Below are positions 42,894-51,020 of a DNA stretch of 64,000 bases, one piece after another. The stretch's first letter is position 1. Each line of letters opens with the position of its first letter. Source of the stretch: Catellatospora sichuanensis (GTDB lineage: Bacteria > Actinomycetota > Actinomycetes > Mycobacteriales > Micromonosporaceae); assembly GCF_007483665.1 (NCBI RefSeq), contig NZ_ML660186.1:62001-126000 (forward strand). Reading direction: 5' to 3'. The position numbers were made by a program, and so were the translations under genes. The notes beneath the pieces are model-generated. The model had not been told where the DNA came from, did not search any database, and saw nothing but the letters and a program-made list of their open reading frames with translations.

Positions 42894-43164
42894 ATGCGGC
42901 CTGGTCGGGGCGTAGGCGGGCCGGGTCGATTTCGCGGGTGGGGTGGCGGCGGAGGTAGTCGGCCTCCAGCTCGATCATGCGTTCGGTGTGGTGGGCCAGG
43001 GACTGGTCGGAGCCGTGGCGCAGGGTGTCGTGGCGGGTGCGGTGGATCGCCGCCAGTTCGCGGAGCAGGTCTTCGTCGGGGAGGTCCCGGGCGGGTATGC
43101 CGCCGGCCGGCTCGGGCTGCTGCCAGGCGTAGACGACCTCCACCACTTCGTCGTAGTCGCGCAT
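42892..43164 (-). CDS. DUF6158-family small protein
   Basis: A 90-residue acidic helical protein of the family I recall as DUF6158, found in Micromonosporaceae and relatives. The conserved core is LPDEDLLRELAAIHRTRHDTL, then HGSDQSLAHHTERMIELEADYL. No catalytic motif is clear, and the function is unknown. It starts at ATG 43164, with TAACCC six nucleotides before it. The end overlaps the right arm of the inverted repeat at 42877-42893. Confidence 0.75.
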   Translation of the reverse strand: MRDYDEVVEVVYAWQQPEPAGGIPARDLPDEDLLRELAAIHRTRHDTLRHGSDQSLAHHTERMIELEADYLRRHPTREIDPARLRPDQAA

Positions 43165-43237
43165 GGGGGAGGGTTACCCGGAGTTCGGGCAGTTCAACCG
43201 TCTCGCCCGGTTTCGTCGCAGTAGTGACGGGTAAGAG

Positions 43238-43912
43238 TCAGCGCTTGCCGCGCAGCACGGTCTGCACGGCTTGGGCCTCGTACGCGGCGTCGGCCGCCTC
43301 CTGGGTGAGCGCGTGCGAGGAGACGCGGGCCACCTCGGCGGTGCGCCGGGCGTGGCGGGCCCGGGAAGCGGCCACGTGGTAGAGCCGGGCCGCCTCGGCG
43401 TCCTCGGCGCGCAGCCGGGACAGCTCGTGCGAGCGGTCCTGGCGGGACTGGTCCCAACCGTCGACCTGCTGCCACACCGCGCGCAGCTGCTCCATGGACA
43501 GGTCGCCGCGCTTGTACGCGGCACGTGCGGCGCGGGAGACCTCGCGCAGGTTCTCCGCGGAGACCACGGCCTCGCTCGTCTCGGGCGGCAGTGCCTCGGT
43601 TGCCTCCTCCAGCACCTGTGCGGCCGCCAGGTGGGCCTGCCAGGCGGCGTCGCGCTCGGCCTCGGCGGCCGCCAGCTCGGCCGCGGTGCGTTCGGCGAGC
43701 AGCACCGCGGTGCGGGCCGCCTCGAGCACCTCGGCGGCGACCTCCTCCAGCTCGCGGGCCTCGGCGGTCAGCTTCGCGCGCGCGGTCGCGCTGAGCCGCC
43801 CTGGGCGCACGCCGTCGCGCCGGGACTGCGCCTGCGCCAGCAGCCCCAGGAAAAGCACCGCGAGCAGCGTGAACGGCAGCCCGCCGAGCAGGACCACGGC
43901 GGATGAGGACAC
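43238..43912 (-). CDS. Single-pass membrane protein with coiled coil
   Basis: A 224-residue protein with an N-terminal hydrophobic helix (VVLLGGLPFTLLAVLFLGLL) and then a long Ala/Glu-rich coiled coil (about residues 45-120, for example EVAAEVLEAARTAVLLAERT). The C-terminal part is helical and charged. I know of no named family. The start is a GTG at 43912 placed 6 nt after a minus-strand TAGGGT. It is divergent from the FAD oxidoreductase. Confidence 0.75.
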   Translation of the reverse strand: MSSSAVVLLGGLPFTLLAVLFLGLLAQAQSRRDGVRPGRLSATARAKLTAEARELEEVAAEVLEAARTAVLLAERTAAELAAAEAERDAAWQAHLAAAQVLEEATEALPPETSEAVVSAENLREVSRAARAAYKRGDLSMEQLRAVWQQVDGWDQSRQDRSHELSRLRAEDAEAARLYHVAASRARHARRTAEVARVSSHALTQEAADAAYEAQAVQTVLRGKR

Positions 43913-43918
43913 ACCAGC

Positions 43919-43924
43919 ACCCTA
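43919..43924 (-). promoter_or_regulatory. -10-like TAGGGT of the coiled-coil protein
   Basis: On the minus strand TAGGGT ends 6 nt before the GTG at 43912. Same layout as the recO promoter. Confidence 0.4.
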
Positions 43925-44030
43925 GTATCGATCCTCGTTGATCGTTAGGGCTGGCGGAAAATCGTCACATCCGCCGCGTGAATCGCCACCCGGGTCGGCG
44001 AGGTCGGCGCGCGGCGTCGAAGATGGACGG

Positions 44031-45383
44031 ATGACCGAGAGCGCCCCGAGCATGTCCGCGTCCACGGCCGTCGTGATCGGTGCCGGCATCGCGGGCCTGT
44101 GCGCCGCGCGGGTGCTGGCCGACCGGTACGCCCGGGTGGTCGTGCTGGACCGGGACCAGCTGCCGCCGTCGGCGGCGCCGCGCCGCGGCGTGCCGCAGGG
44201 CAACCATGGCGCGGTGTTGCTCGCGGCCGGGCAGCGGGCGCTCGGGGAACTGTTCGAGGGCCTGGTGGACGAGTTGGTCGGGGCGGGCGCGGTGCCGTTC
44301 GAGCCGGGCACCGAGATGATCTTCTACCGGTACGGCGGTGTCTGGGCGAAGTCGCCGACCGGGATCACCCTGATGTCGTTCAGCCGCCCGCTGCTGGAGC
44401 ACACCGTGCGCGGCCGGGTGTCGGCGCTGCCCGGCGTCGAGATCCGGGCCGGGGTCGCGGTCGCCGGGCTGGCGGGCGCGGACGGCGTGGTCACCGGGGT
44501 GGTGCTGGACAGCGGCGAGACGCTGCCGTGCGCGCTGGTGGTCGACTGCTCGGGCCGGGGCAGCCGCTCCGACCGCTGGCTCGCCGAGCTGGGCCACGCC
44601 GCCCCGGCGGTCACCGAGATCAAGATCGGCGTCGGCTACACCACCCGCCTCTTCCAGCGCAAACCTGGCGACCTGAGCGACGCCACCGCGGTGTTCGTGC
44701 TGCCCGCCGCGCCGCGCGAGACCCGGGTGGGGCTGGCCCTGCCGATCGAGGACGATCGCTGGCTGATCTCGATGGGCGGCTGGCACGGCGACTTCCCGGC
44801 GCCGGGCGACCCGGACGCGTTCGCCGCGCACGCCCGCAGCCTGCCCCACCCCGGCATCGCGCAGCTCATCGACAAGTGCGAGCCGGTGACCGAGGCCGTC
44901 TCGTTCACCTTCCCGTCCAACCGCCGCCGCCACTTCGAGAACCTGCCCGCCCACCCGGCCGGCTACCTCGCCCTCGGTGACGCGATCTGCAGCTTCAACC
45001 CGATCTACGGCCAGGGCATGACCTGTGCCGCGCTGGAGGCCCAGGCCCTGGCCCGGCAGCTCGACGCGCACGGCCTGGCCGACGCCGCGCTCGCCGCCGA
45101 CTATTACCAGGAGGCAGCTCACATCCTGACCACCCCCTGGGGCTTCGCCGCGGGCGGCGACTTCGCCTACCCGCAGACCCAGGGCGAGCGCCCGCGCGGT
45201 ATCGCCCTGCGCAACCGCTACTCCCGTCGCATTCAACTCGCCGCCCAGGTCGACCCGGAGGTCCGGCGCATCTTCACCGCCGTCCAGCACCTGCTCACCC
45301 CGCCAGGCGTCCTCCGCAAACCTGCCATGGTCCTGCGCGTCCTGCGCCTCTCCCGCCGAGCCCCCGGCGCCCGCACCCGCTGA
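44031..45383 (+). CDS. FAD-dependent monooxygenase/epoxidase-like oxidoreductase
   Basis: A 450-residue flavoprotein. The dinucleotide motif is VVIGAGIAGLCAARVL (residues 13-28), followed by the DRDQLP strand end. GDAICSFNPIYGQGMTCAALEA is the second FAD-binding block of the PHBH-like group. Related proteins include epoxidases on polyether pathways and halogenase-like enzymes; no halogenase motif (WxWxIP) is seen. It starts at ATG 44031. It is the only oxidative tailoring-type enzyme within 6 kb of the isoprenoid synthase at 38532, but four unrelated genes separate them, so linkage is not argued. Confidence 0.85.
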   Translation: MTESAPSMSASTAVVIGAGIAGLCAARVLADRYARVVVLDRDQLPPSAAPRRGVPQGNHGAVLLAAGQRALGELFEGLVDELVGAGAVPFEPGTEMIFYRYGGVWAKSPTGITLMSFSRPLLEHTVRGRVSALPGVEIRAGVAVAGLAGADGVVTGVVLDSGETLPCALVVDCSGRGSRSDRWLAELGHAAPAVTEIKIGVGYTTRLFQRKPGDLSDATAVFVLPAAPRETRVGLALPIEDDRWLISMGGWHGDFPAPGDPDAFAAHARSLPHPGIAQLIDKCEPVTEAVSFTFPSNRRRHFENLPAHPAGYLALGDAICSFNPIYGQGMTCAALEAQALARQLDAHGLADAALAADYYQEAAHILTTPWGFAAGGDFAYPQTQGERPRGIALRNRYSRRIQLAAQVDPEVRRIFTAVQHLLTPPGVLRKPAMVLRVLRLSRRAPGARTR

Positions 45384-45403
45384 CACCCCGCGGGGCGCAC
45401 GCG

Positions 45404-45463
45404 GCAGTTTCGGGGAAACTGCGTCCATGGGCGAGGTCGTTGGTGCAGTTTCCCCGAAACTGC
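45404..45463. repeat. 19-bp perfect inverted repeat, arms self-complementary
   Basis: GCAGTTTCGGGGAAACTGC (45404-45422) and its complement (45445-45463) are separated by 22 nt. Each arm is itself a hairpin (GCAGTTT / AAACTGC). It lies between convergent genes, 21 bp after the FAD enzyme stop and 36 bp before the stop of the F420 enzyme. Confidence 0.85.
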
Positions 45464-45498
45464 AGGCAGTGCAGCGCTCCGCGCAGGCGCGGAGCGGG

Positions 45499-46458
45499 TC
45501 AGGCCGCGCTGAGGGCGGGCAGGAGTTGCTTCTCGGCGAAATCGAGGAAGTCGGCCTGGCTGTCTCCGCCGATCTGGACCAGGGCCACTTCGGTGAACCC
45601 GGCGTCGGCGAACTTCCGCACCGCCGCGACGTGCTTGTCCAGGTCGGGGCCGCAGGAGATCTTCTCGGCGACCTGCTCCGGAGTCATCGAGGCGGTCGCC
45701 GCGGCGAACGAGCGCGGGTGCGGCATCTCGGCGTTGACCGCCCAGCCCAGGTCGAACCAGCGGAACTGGTCGTGGGCGATCCGGGCGCACTCGTCGGCGT
45801 CCGGACCCCAGCAGATCGCGACCTGGCCGTAGCGGGGCCCGGTGCCGCCGGCGCGCTCGTACTGCTCGATCAGCTCTGCTTTCGGCTCGGTCGCGATCAG
45901 CGCCGCGTCGTGGCGGGCGGCCAGCCGGATCGAGGACGGCCCGGAGACCGCGACGCCGATCGGCACCCGCTCGTCGGGCAGGTCCCACAGCCGCGCCTCG
46001 GGCACCTCGAAGTACTCGCCGAGGTGGTGCACGACCTCGCCGGCCAGCAGCGGGCCGATGATCTCCAGGGCCTCGGACAGCATCGCGTGGCGCTGCACCG
46101 CCTGCGGGTACGCCCCCACCACGTGCTCGTTGAGGTTCTCCCCGGCGCCCAGCCCGAGTGTGAACCGGCCCCGCGACATGACGCCCACGGTCGCCGCCAT
46201 CTGCGCCACGACCGTCGGGTGATAACGCATGGTGGGGCAGGTGACGAAGGAGACCAGCGGGATCCGCTCGGTGGCGTGGGCGGCCGCACCCAGCACCGAC
46301 CAGGCGAACGGGGCGTGCCCCTGCTCGGCCAGCCACGGGTAGTAGTGGTCGGAGCAGACCGCGAAGTCGAACCCGGCCGCCTCGGCGCGTACCGCGTCGT
46401 CGACCAGTTCCCGCGGCCCGCGCTGCTCGGTCATGAGCGTGTAACCGATGTTGGTCAT
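45499..46458 (-). CDS. F420-dependent LLM-class oxidoreductase (TIGR03557/FGD-like)
   Basis: A 319-residue luciferase-like monooxygenase-fold TIM barrel. IGYTLMTEQRGPRELVD opens the chain, then FAVCSDHYYPWLAEQGHAPFAW and GLGAGENLNEHVVG, motifs of the F420-dependent glucose-6-phosphate dehydrogenase-like subgroup. It should use cofactor F420 to oxidise or reduce a small substrate that is not predictable here. It starts at ATG 46458 with TAATCA 6 nt before it. It is divergent from the RecQ-like helicase, with only 57 bp between the starts. Confidence 0.9.
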   Translation of the reverse strand: MTNIGYTLMTEQRGPRELVDDAVRAEAAGFDFAVCSDHYYPWLAEQGHAPFAWSVLGAAAHATERIPLVSFVTCPTMRYHPTVVAQMAATVGVMSRGRFTLGLGAGENLNEHVVGAYPQAVQRHAMLSEALEIIGPLLAGEVVHHLGEYFEVPEARLWDLPDERVPIGVAVSGPSSIRLAARHDAALIATEPKAELIEQYERAGGTGPRYGQVAICWGPDADECARIAHDQFRWFDLGWAVNAEMPHPRSFAAATASMTPEQVAEKISCGPDLDKHVAAVRKFADAGFTEVALVQIGGDSQADFLDFAEKQLLPALSAA

Positions 46459-46515
46459 TTGCCCTGATTACCCGCCAGCCGCCAGGCTGACACCCCCGGC
46501 TGGTAGAACTGCGGA

Positions 46516-48651
46516 ATGGCTGACGACAGGACGGAACTGCGCGAACGTGCCGAAACGGTGTTGCGGCGGCTCGCGGGTGACCATGCCGAGCTGCGGCCGG
46601 ACCAGTGGCGGGCGATCGAGGCGCTGGTCGCCGACGCCCGGCGGGTGCTGTGCGTGCAGCGCACCGGCTGGGGCAAGTCCGCGGTGTACTTCGTGGCCAC
46701 CGCACTGCTGCGCGAGCGCGGCCACGGCCCGACGGTGATCGTGTCGCCGCTGCTGGCGCTGATGCGCAACCAGGTCGAGGCGGCGGCCCGGGCGGGCATC
46801 CACGCCCGCACCATCAACTCGGCCAACCTCGAAGACTGGGACCAGATCACCACCGAGATCGCGGGCGGCGCGGTGGACGTGCTGCTGATCAGCCCGGAGC
46901 GGCTCAACAACCCGGACTTCCGCGACAGCGTGCTGCCCCGGCTGGCCGCCACCACCGGCCTGCTCGTGGTCGACGAGGCGCACTGCGTCTCCGACTGGGG
47001 CCACGACTTCCGCCCCGACTACCGGCGGCTGCGCACCATGCTGGCCGAGCTGCCCGCGGGCACGCCGGTGCTGGCCACCACCGCCACCGCCAACGAGCGC
47101 GTCACCACCGACGTCGCCGAGCAGCTCGGCGGGGGCCAGCCGGCCGACCACGAGCCGCTGGTGCTGCGCGGCCCGCTGGACCGCGAGTCGCTGCGGCTGG
47201 CCGCGCTGGAGCTGCCCAGCCCGGCGCATCGCCTGGCCTGGCTCGCCGACCACCTGGACCAGATCCCCGGCTCCGGCATCATCTACACGCTGACCGTCGC
47301 CGCCGCCCAGGAGACCGCCCAGTTCCTGGCCACCCGCGGCTACGCCGTCGCCTCCTACACCGGCCAGGCCGAGGACGCCGACCGCCGCTCCGCCGAACAG
47401 GACCTGCTCGACAACAAGCTCAAGGCGCTGGTGGCCACCTCCGCCCTGGGCATGGGCTTCGACAAGCCCGACCTCGGCTTCGTGGTCCACCTGGGCGCGC
47501 CCGCCTCGCCGATCGCGTACTACCAGCAGGTCGGCCGCGCGGGTCGCGCCGTGGCCGGGGCCGACGTGATGCTGCTGCCCGGCCCCGAGGACGCCGCCAT
47601 CTGGCGCTACTTCGCCTCCCTGGCCTTCCCGCCCGAGGACCAGGTCCGCCGCGTGCTCGACGTGCTCGACACGGCCGGCCGCCCGGTGTCCACCCAGGCC
47701 CTCGAGGTCCAGGTGGACCTACGCCGCAACCGCCTCGAAATGATGCTCAAGGTCCTGGACGTGGACGGCGCGGTAAAACGCGTACGCGGCGGCTGGGAGG
47801 CCACCGGCCAACCCTGGGCCTACGACACCGAGCGCTACACCCGCATCGCCAAGGCCCGGCAGTCCGAACAGGACTCCATGCGCGACTACACCACCACGAC
47901 CCGCTGCCGCATGGAGTTCCTCCGGCACACCCTCGACGACCCCGAGGCGCGACGCTGCGGCCGCTGCGACAACTGCGCCGGCCCCGCGTACACCAAGGAC
48001 GTCTCCGCCGAAGCCCTCGACGCCGCCCACACCTTCCTCGGCCGTCCCGGCGTCCAGATCGAACCCCGCAAGATGTGGCCCACCGGCCTCGCCGCCGCCG
48101 GCGTACCCCTGACGGGCAAGATCCCCCCAGCCGAACAGACCCTCCCCGGCCGCGCCGTCGGCCGCCTCTCCGACCTCGGCTGGGGCACCCGGCTCCGCGA
48201 ACTCCTGGCCGAGGGCACCCCCGACACCACCCCACCCCAGGACCTGCTCGACGTGCTCGTCGAAGTCCTCAAGGACTGGTCCCACGGCACCGACCCCTGG
48301 CCCTCCCGCCCTGCCGCCGTAGTAGCCGTCAACTCCCGCACCCGCCCCCGCCTCATCACCGGCGTAGCCGAACACGTGGCCCGAGTAGGTCGGCTGGATC
48401 TCCTCGGCACTGTCGCGGGCGGCCCGCCCCCGGACCAGCCCCGCGCCAACAGCGCCCAGCGCGTCAAAGCCCTACACGACGCCTTCACGATTCCCGAGGA
48501 CATGGCTGACAGACTCCGGAACCTGCCCGGCCCTGTCCTCCTCGTCGACGACCAGCTCGACTCAGGCTGGACCATGGCCGTCGTGGCCCGCCAGCTACTG
48601 CAAGCAGGCGCTCCCGGAGTACTCCCACTCGTCTTGGCCACCACGTCCTGA
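46516..48651 (+). CDS. RecQ-family ATP-dependent helicase with C-terminal phosphoribosyltransferase-like domain
   Basis: A 711-residue 3'-5' DNA helicase. Walker A RTGWGKS is at about 48-54, the DEAH box with CVSDWGHDFRPDY starts at 153, motif IV-VI blocks include QQVGRAGRA, and the RecQ zinc site is C464, C481, C484 and C487. There is no HRDC domain. The C-terminal ~60 residues carry PVLLVDDQLDSGWTM (D678-D679), which resembles the PRPP-binding loop of ComF/phosphoribosyltransferases, followed by ALATTS-like hydrophobic strands. This fusion is seen in actinobacteria, but its meaning is unknown. ATG 46516 sits 6 nt after TAGAAC. Confidence 0.9.
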   Translation: MADDRTELRERAETVLRRLAGDHAELRPDQWRAIEALVADARRVLCVQRTGWGKSAVYFVATALLRERGHGPTVIVSPLLALMRNQVEAAARAGIHARTINSANLEDWDQITTEIAGGAVDVLLISPERLNNPDFRDSVLPRLAATTGLLVVDEAHCVSDWGHDFRPDYRRLRTMLAELPAGTPVLATTATANERVTTDVAEQLGGGQPADHEPLVLRGPLDRESLRLAALELPSPAHRLAWLADHLDQIPGSGIIYTLTVAAAQETAQFLATRGYAVASYTGQAEDADRRSAEQDLLDNKLKALVATSALGMGFDKPDLGFVVHLGAPASPIAYYQQVGRAGRAVAGADVMLLPGPEDAAIWRYFASLAFPPEDQVRRVLDVLDTAGRPVSTQALEVQVDLRRNRLEMMLKVLDVDGAVKRVRGGWEATGQPWAYDTERYTRIAKARQSEQDSMRDYTTTTRCRMEFLRHTLDDPEARRCGRCDNCAGPAYTKDVSAEALDAAHTFLGRPGVQIEPRKMWPTGLAAAGVPLTGKIPPAEQTLPGRAVGRLSDLGWGTRLRELLAEGTPDTTPPQDLLDVLVEVLKDWSHGTDPWPSRPAAVVAVNSRTRPRLITGVAEHVARVGRLDLLGTVAGGPPPDQPRANSAQRVKALHDAFTIPEDMADRLRNLPGPVLLVDDQLDSGWTMAVVARQLLQAGAPGVLPLVLATTS

Positions 48652-48664
48652 CGCGAAGCGGAGC

Positions 48665-48726
48665 GGGGTGGTGCCCGGCGGAGCGTAAAAGGGCCGAAGG
48701 CCCCCAGCGCAGCCGGGCATCACCCC
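48665..48726. terminator. Bidirectional hairpin with nested stem
   Basis: GGGGTGGTGCCCGGC (48665-48679) pairs with GCCGGGCATCACCCC (48712-48726), with one mismatch; inside, GGGCC-GAA-GGCCC forms a second stem. It lies between the convergent helicase and DUF1876 genes. Confidence 0.8.
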
Positions 48727-48754
48727 GCGGAGCGACCCACCGACAAAGCGGAAG

Positions 48755-49030
48755 CTAAACGACCGGATCACCCCCGTGCACATTCGTCTCGACCTCGTCC
48801 GCGGCAGCCTCCAACAACCGGTGCGCCAACCCTGACAACGCCCGCGCCCCCGCCATCTCCTCACCGATCGACGCCCGCGGCCGATCGACCGGATTGCGCC
48901 GGGCCTGCCCCTCAGCGGTCAGCAACCGCCCCGACGGCAGCCGCATGGACGCGATCGCCCTGGTCAGATCCGCGTCCTCCTCATACCGCAGCTCCACCAT
49001 CAAGGTCTTGGTCATCGTCGCGGTGGTCAT
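48755..49030 (-). CDS. DUF1876 domain protein
   Basis: A 91-residue protein of the DUF1876 (dsRBD-like) family. The characteristic parts are VELRYEEDADLTRAIA, EGQARRNPVDRP and IGEEMAGARALSGLAHRLLEAAADEVE. It is common in actinobacteria and of unknown function. It starts at ATG 49030 (MTTATMTKT) and is divergent from the quinone oxidoreductase gene. Confidence 0.9.
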   Translation of the reverse strand: MTTATMTKTLMVELRYEEDADLTRAIASMRLPSGRLLTAEGQARRNPVDRPRASIGEEMAGARALSGLAHRLLEAAADEVETNVHGGDPVV

Positions 49031-49127
49031 GACGCGCCTCCTCCCGTTCCTGCGATGCTGCTCTCATTGTCCCTCCGCAGGCGTGCCCCGACCCCCGCAT
49101 CCGGCCCCGATGAGGCAGGCTCGGACC

Positions 49128-50099
49128 ATGCAGGCTGTTCAGATCACGCAGTACGGCGGATCCGAGGTGCTCACCCCCGCCGACGTCGACCTGCCCGTGC
49201 CGGGTCCGGGTCAGGCGGTCGTCGAGATCGCCGCGGCGGGCGTCAACTTCATCGACGTGTACCACCGCATGGGCCGCTATCCGACGCCCCTGCCGTTCAT
49301 CCCCGGGGTGGAGGCGGCGGGCCGGGTCGTCGCGCTGGGGCCGGACGTGGCCGGGGTGGCGATCGGCGACCGGGTCGGCTGGGCCATGACGCCCGGGGCG
49401 TACGCGCAGGCCGCGGCCGTGCCGGTGGACCGGCTGGTGCCGCTGCCCGACGGGGTGTCCGACGAGACCGCGGCGGCGGTGCTGCTGCAGGGCATGACCG
49501 CGCACTTCCTGACCCACGACGTGCATCCGGTGCGGGCCGGCGACACGGTGCTGGTGCACGCGGCGGCGGGCGGTATGGGTCTGCTGCTGACGCAGCTGGT
49601 CACGCACCTGGGCGGCCGGGTGGTCGGCACGGTGTCCACGGAGGCGAAGGAGCACCTGGCCCGGAACGCGGGCGCGGCCGAGGTCATCCGCTACGACCAG
49701 GTCGACGACCTGGCGGCGCAGGTGCGCGCGCTGACCGGCGGCGAGGGCGTGGCCGCGGTGTACGACGGGGTCGGCGCGTCCACGTTCGACGCGAGCCTGG
49801 CCTCGCTGCGCCGCCGCGGCGTGCTGGCCCTGTACGGCGCGGCCAGCGGCCCGGTGCCGCCGGTGGACCCGCTGCGGCTGATGCAGGCCGGTTCGGTGGT
49901 GCTGACCCGGCCGACGCTCGGCGACTTCGTGGTATCGCGGCAGGAGCTGCTGGAACGGGCCACGGACGTGCTGGGCCGGGTCGACGCGGGCACCCTGCAC
50001 GTGTCCATCGGCGGCCGGTATCCGCTGGCCGAGGCGGCACGGGCGCACGATGACCTGACGTCGCGGCGCACCACGGGCAAGCTGCTGCTGATTCCGTGA
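49128..50099 (+). CDS. NADPH:quinone oxidoreductase, MDR superfamily
   Basis: A 323-residue zinc-independent medium-chain reductase. The GroES-like half opens MQAVQITQYGGSEVL and has GVNFIDVYHRMGRYP; the Rossmann half has VLVHAAAGGMGLLLTQL (AAxGGxG type) followed by TVSTEAKEHLARNAGA. It should reduce quinones or enones with NADPH. No structural or catalytic Cys-rich zinc sites are seen, which is normal for QOR. It starts at ATG 49128. It converges on the CBM protein, with only one base between the two stops. Confidence 0.93.
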   Translation: MQAVQITQYGGSEVLTPADVDLPVPGPGQAVVEIAAAGVNFIDVYHRMGRYPTPLPFIPGVEAAGRVVALGPDVAGVAIGDRVGWAMTPGAYAQAAAVPVDRLVPLPDGVSDETAAAVLLQGMTAHFLTHDVHPVRAGDTVLVHAAAGGMGLLLTQLVTHLGGRVVGTVSTEAKEHLARNAGAAEVIRYDQVDDLAAQVRALTGGEGVAAVYDGVGASTFDASLASLRRRGVLALYGAASGPVPPVDPLRLMQAGSVVLTRPTLGDFVVSRQELLERATDVLGRVDAGTLHVSIGGRYPLAEAARAHDDLTSRRTTGKLLLIP

Positions 50100-50100
50100 G

Positions 50101-50814
50101 CTACTGCACGACCTCGAGGTAGTCGATGTTCGGGCCGCCCTCACCGCTGGTGGCGGTGGCCCGGACGGTGTTCGTGCCCGCGGTGAGGGTGACGGTGACG
50201 GTGACCGTGTTCCAGTCGTCCCAGGTGCGCATCGGGTCGAACCGCACGTCGCGGAGCACGGTGCCGCCGTTGACGCTGATTTCCATGGCGCGGTTGCAGC
50301 AGCTGGCGTTGGCGAAGCGCAGCCGCAGCGTGGCCCTCCCGGCCGTGCCCCGCACGCTCCACTGCAGGTATGCGCCGGAGGCGTTGTCGTAGTCCACGAA
50401 GCCCGAGCCGCTGTAGCCGCTGTGGTCGTTGGCGGTGCGGGCCTGGGAACGGCTCGCCGACTCGGCCTCGTAGCGCATGGTGCGCTGCTGCAGCCGGGCC
50501 GCCGGGGACGGGGAGGCAGCCGGTGCCGGCGCCGAGCCCCTGGTCGTCGAGGGCCGGGCGGCGGGCGTACGCGGTCCCGGGCTGTGCGCCGCCGGGGCGT
50601 CCGGGTAGATCGGCGCGGCGACGGGCTCGGCGCTCGGCTGGTCGTCCCACGGCAGCGCGTCGTTCCAGGTCGCCGGCCGGTGAATGGTGGTGAGGAGGAG
50701 CAGGATCAGCGCGGCGGTGAACACCCCGGCGGCCACCAGGGGCAGGACGCGCAACCGCTCCAGCAGCGGCACGCGAATCCGCCGCCGGCCCTCGTACCCG
50801 AAATCATCCTCCAC
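50101..50814 (-). CDS. Membrane-anchored carbohydrate-binding (CBM6/35-like) protein
   Basis: A 237-residue protein with a cytoplasmic basic segment, one transmembrane helix (about 27-43, LVAAGVFTAALILLLLT), a Pro/Ala/Ser-rich linker (45-110) and a C-terminal beta-sandwich (112-237). The domain opens YEAESASRS, with FVDYDNASGAYLQW and NTVRATATSGEGGPNIDYLEV, as in CBM35/CBM6 carbohydrate-binding modules. No catalytic domain is attached. It probably binds a polysaccharide at the cell surface. The start is a GTG at 50814. The 206 bp to the divergent lipoprotein hold only short inverted motifs. Confidence 0.8.
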   Translation of the reverse strand: MEDDFGYEGRRRIRVPLLERLRVLPLVAAGVFTAALILLLLTTIHRPATWNDALPWDDQPSAEPVAAPIYPDAPAAHSPGPRTPAARPSTTRGSAPAPAASPSPAARLQQRTMRYEAESASRSQARTANDHSGYSGSGFVDYDNASGAYLQWSVRGTAGRATLRLRFANASCCNRAMEISVNGGTVLRDVRFDPMRTWDDWNTVTVTVTLTAGTNTVRATATSGEGGPNIDYLEVVQ

Positions 50815-51020
50815 CGCCGAATGCCCGCCGTCTCTCGTCTGCCGTCAGTCACGGTTACGAGCGTGAAACGTAGTGGGCGGGTGCGTGTCGCGCACCGGCC
50901 GCTCGGTCAGCAAATCCGGAGCCGACGGTCAACCCGACCAACCGGCGCGGCTTGGCATGCCACTCCATATCGATCGCGATCGTGCGGGAACCGGGGTGCG
51001 GTCCGGCGACTCGACCGGGC

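Noticed and set aside
38532-45383. Terpenoid gene cluster linking the isoprenoid synthase with the FAD oxidoreductase and P450
   Set aside because: dusB, DUF6158 and other unrelated genes lie between, and strands differ; the P450 is about 18 kb further right at the window edge. No shared operon or regulator is visible.
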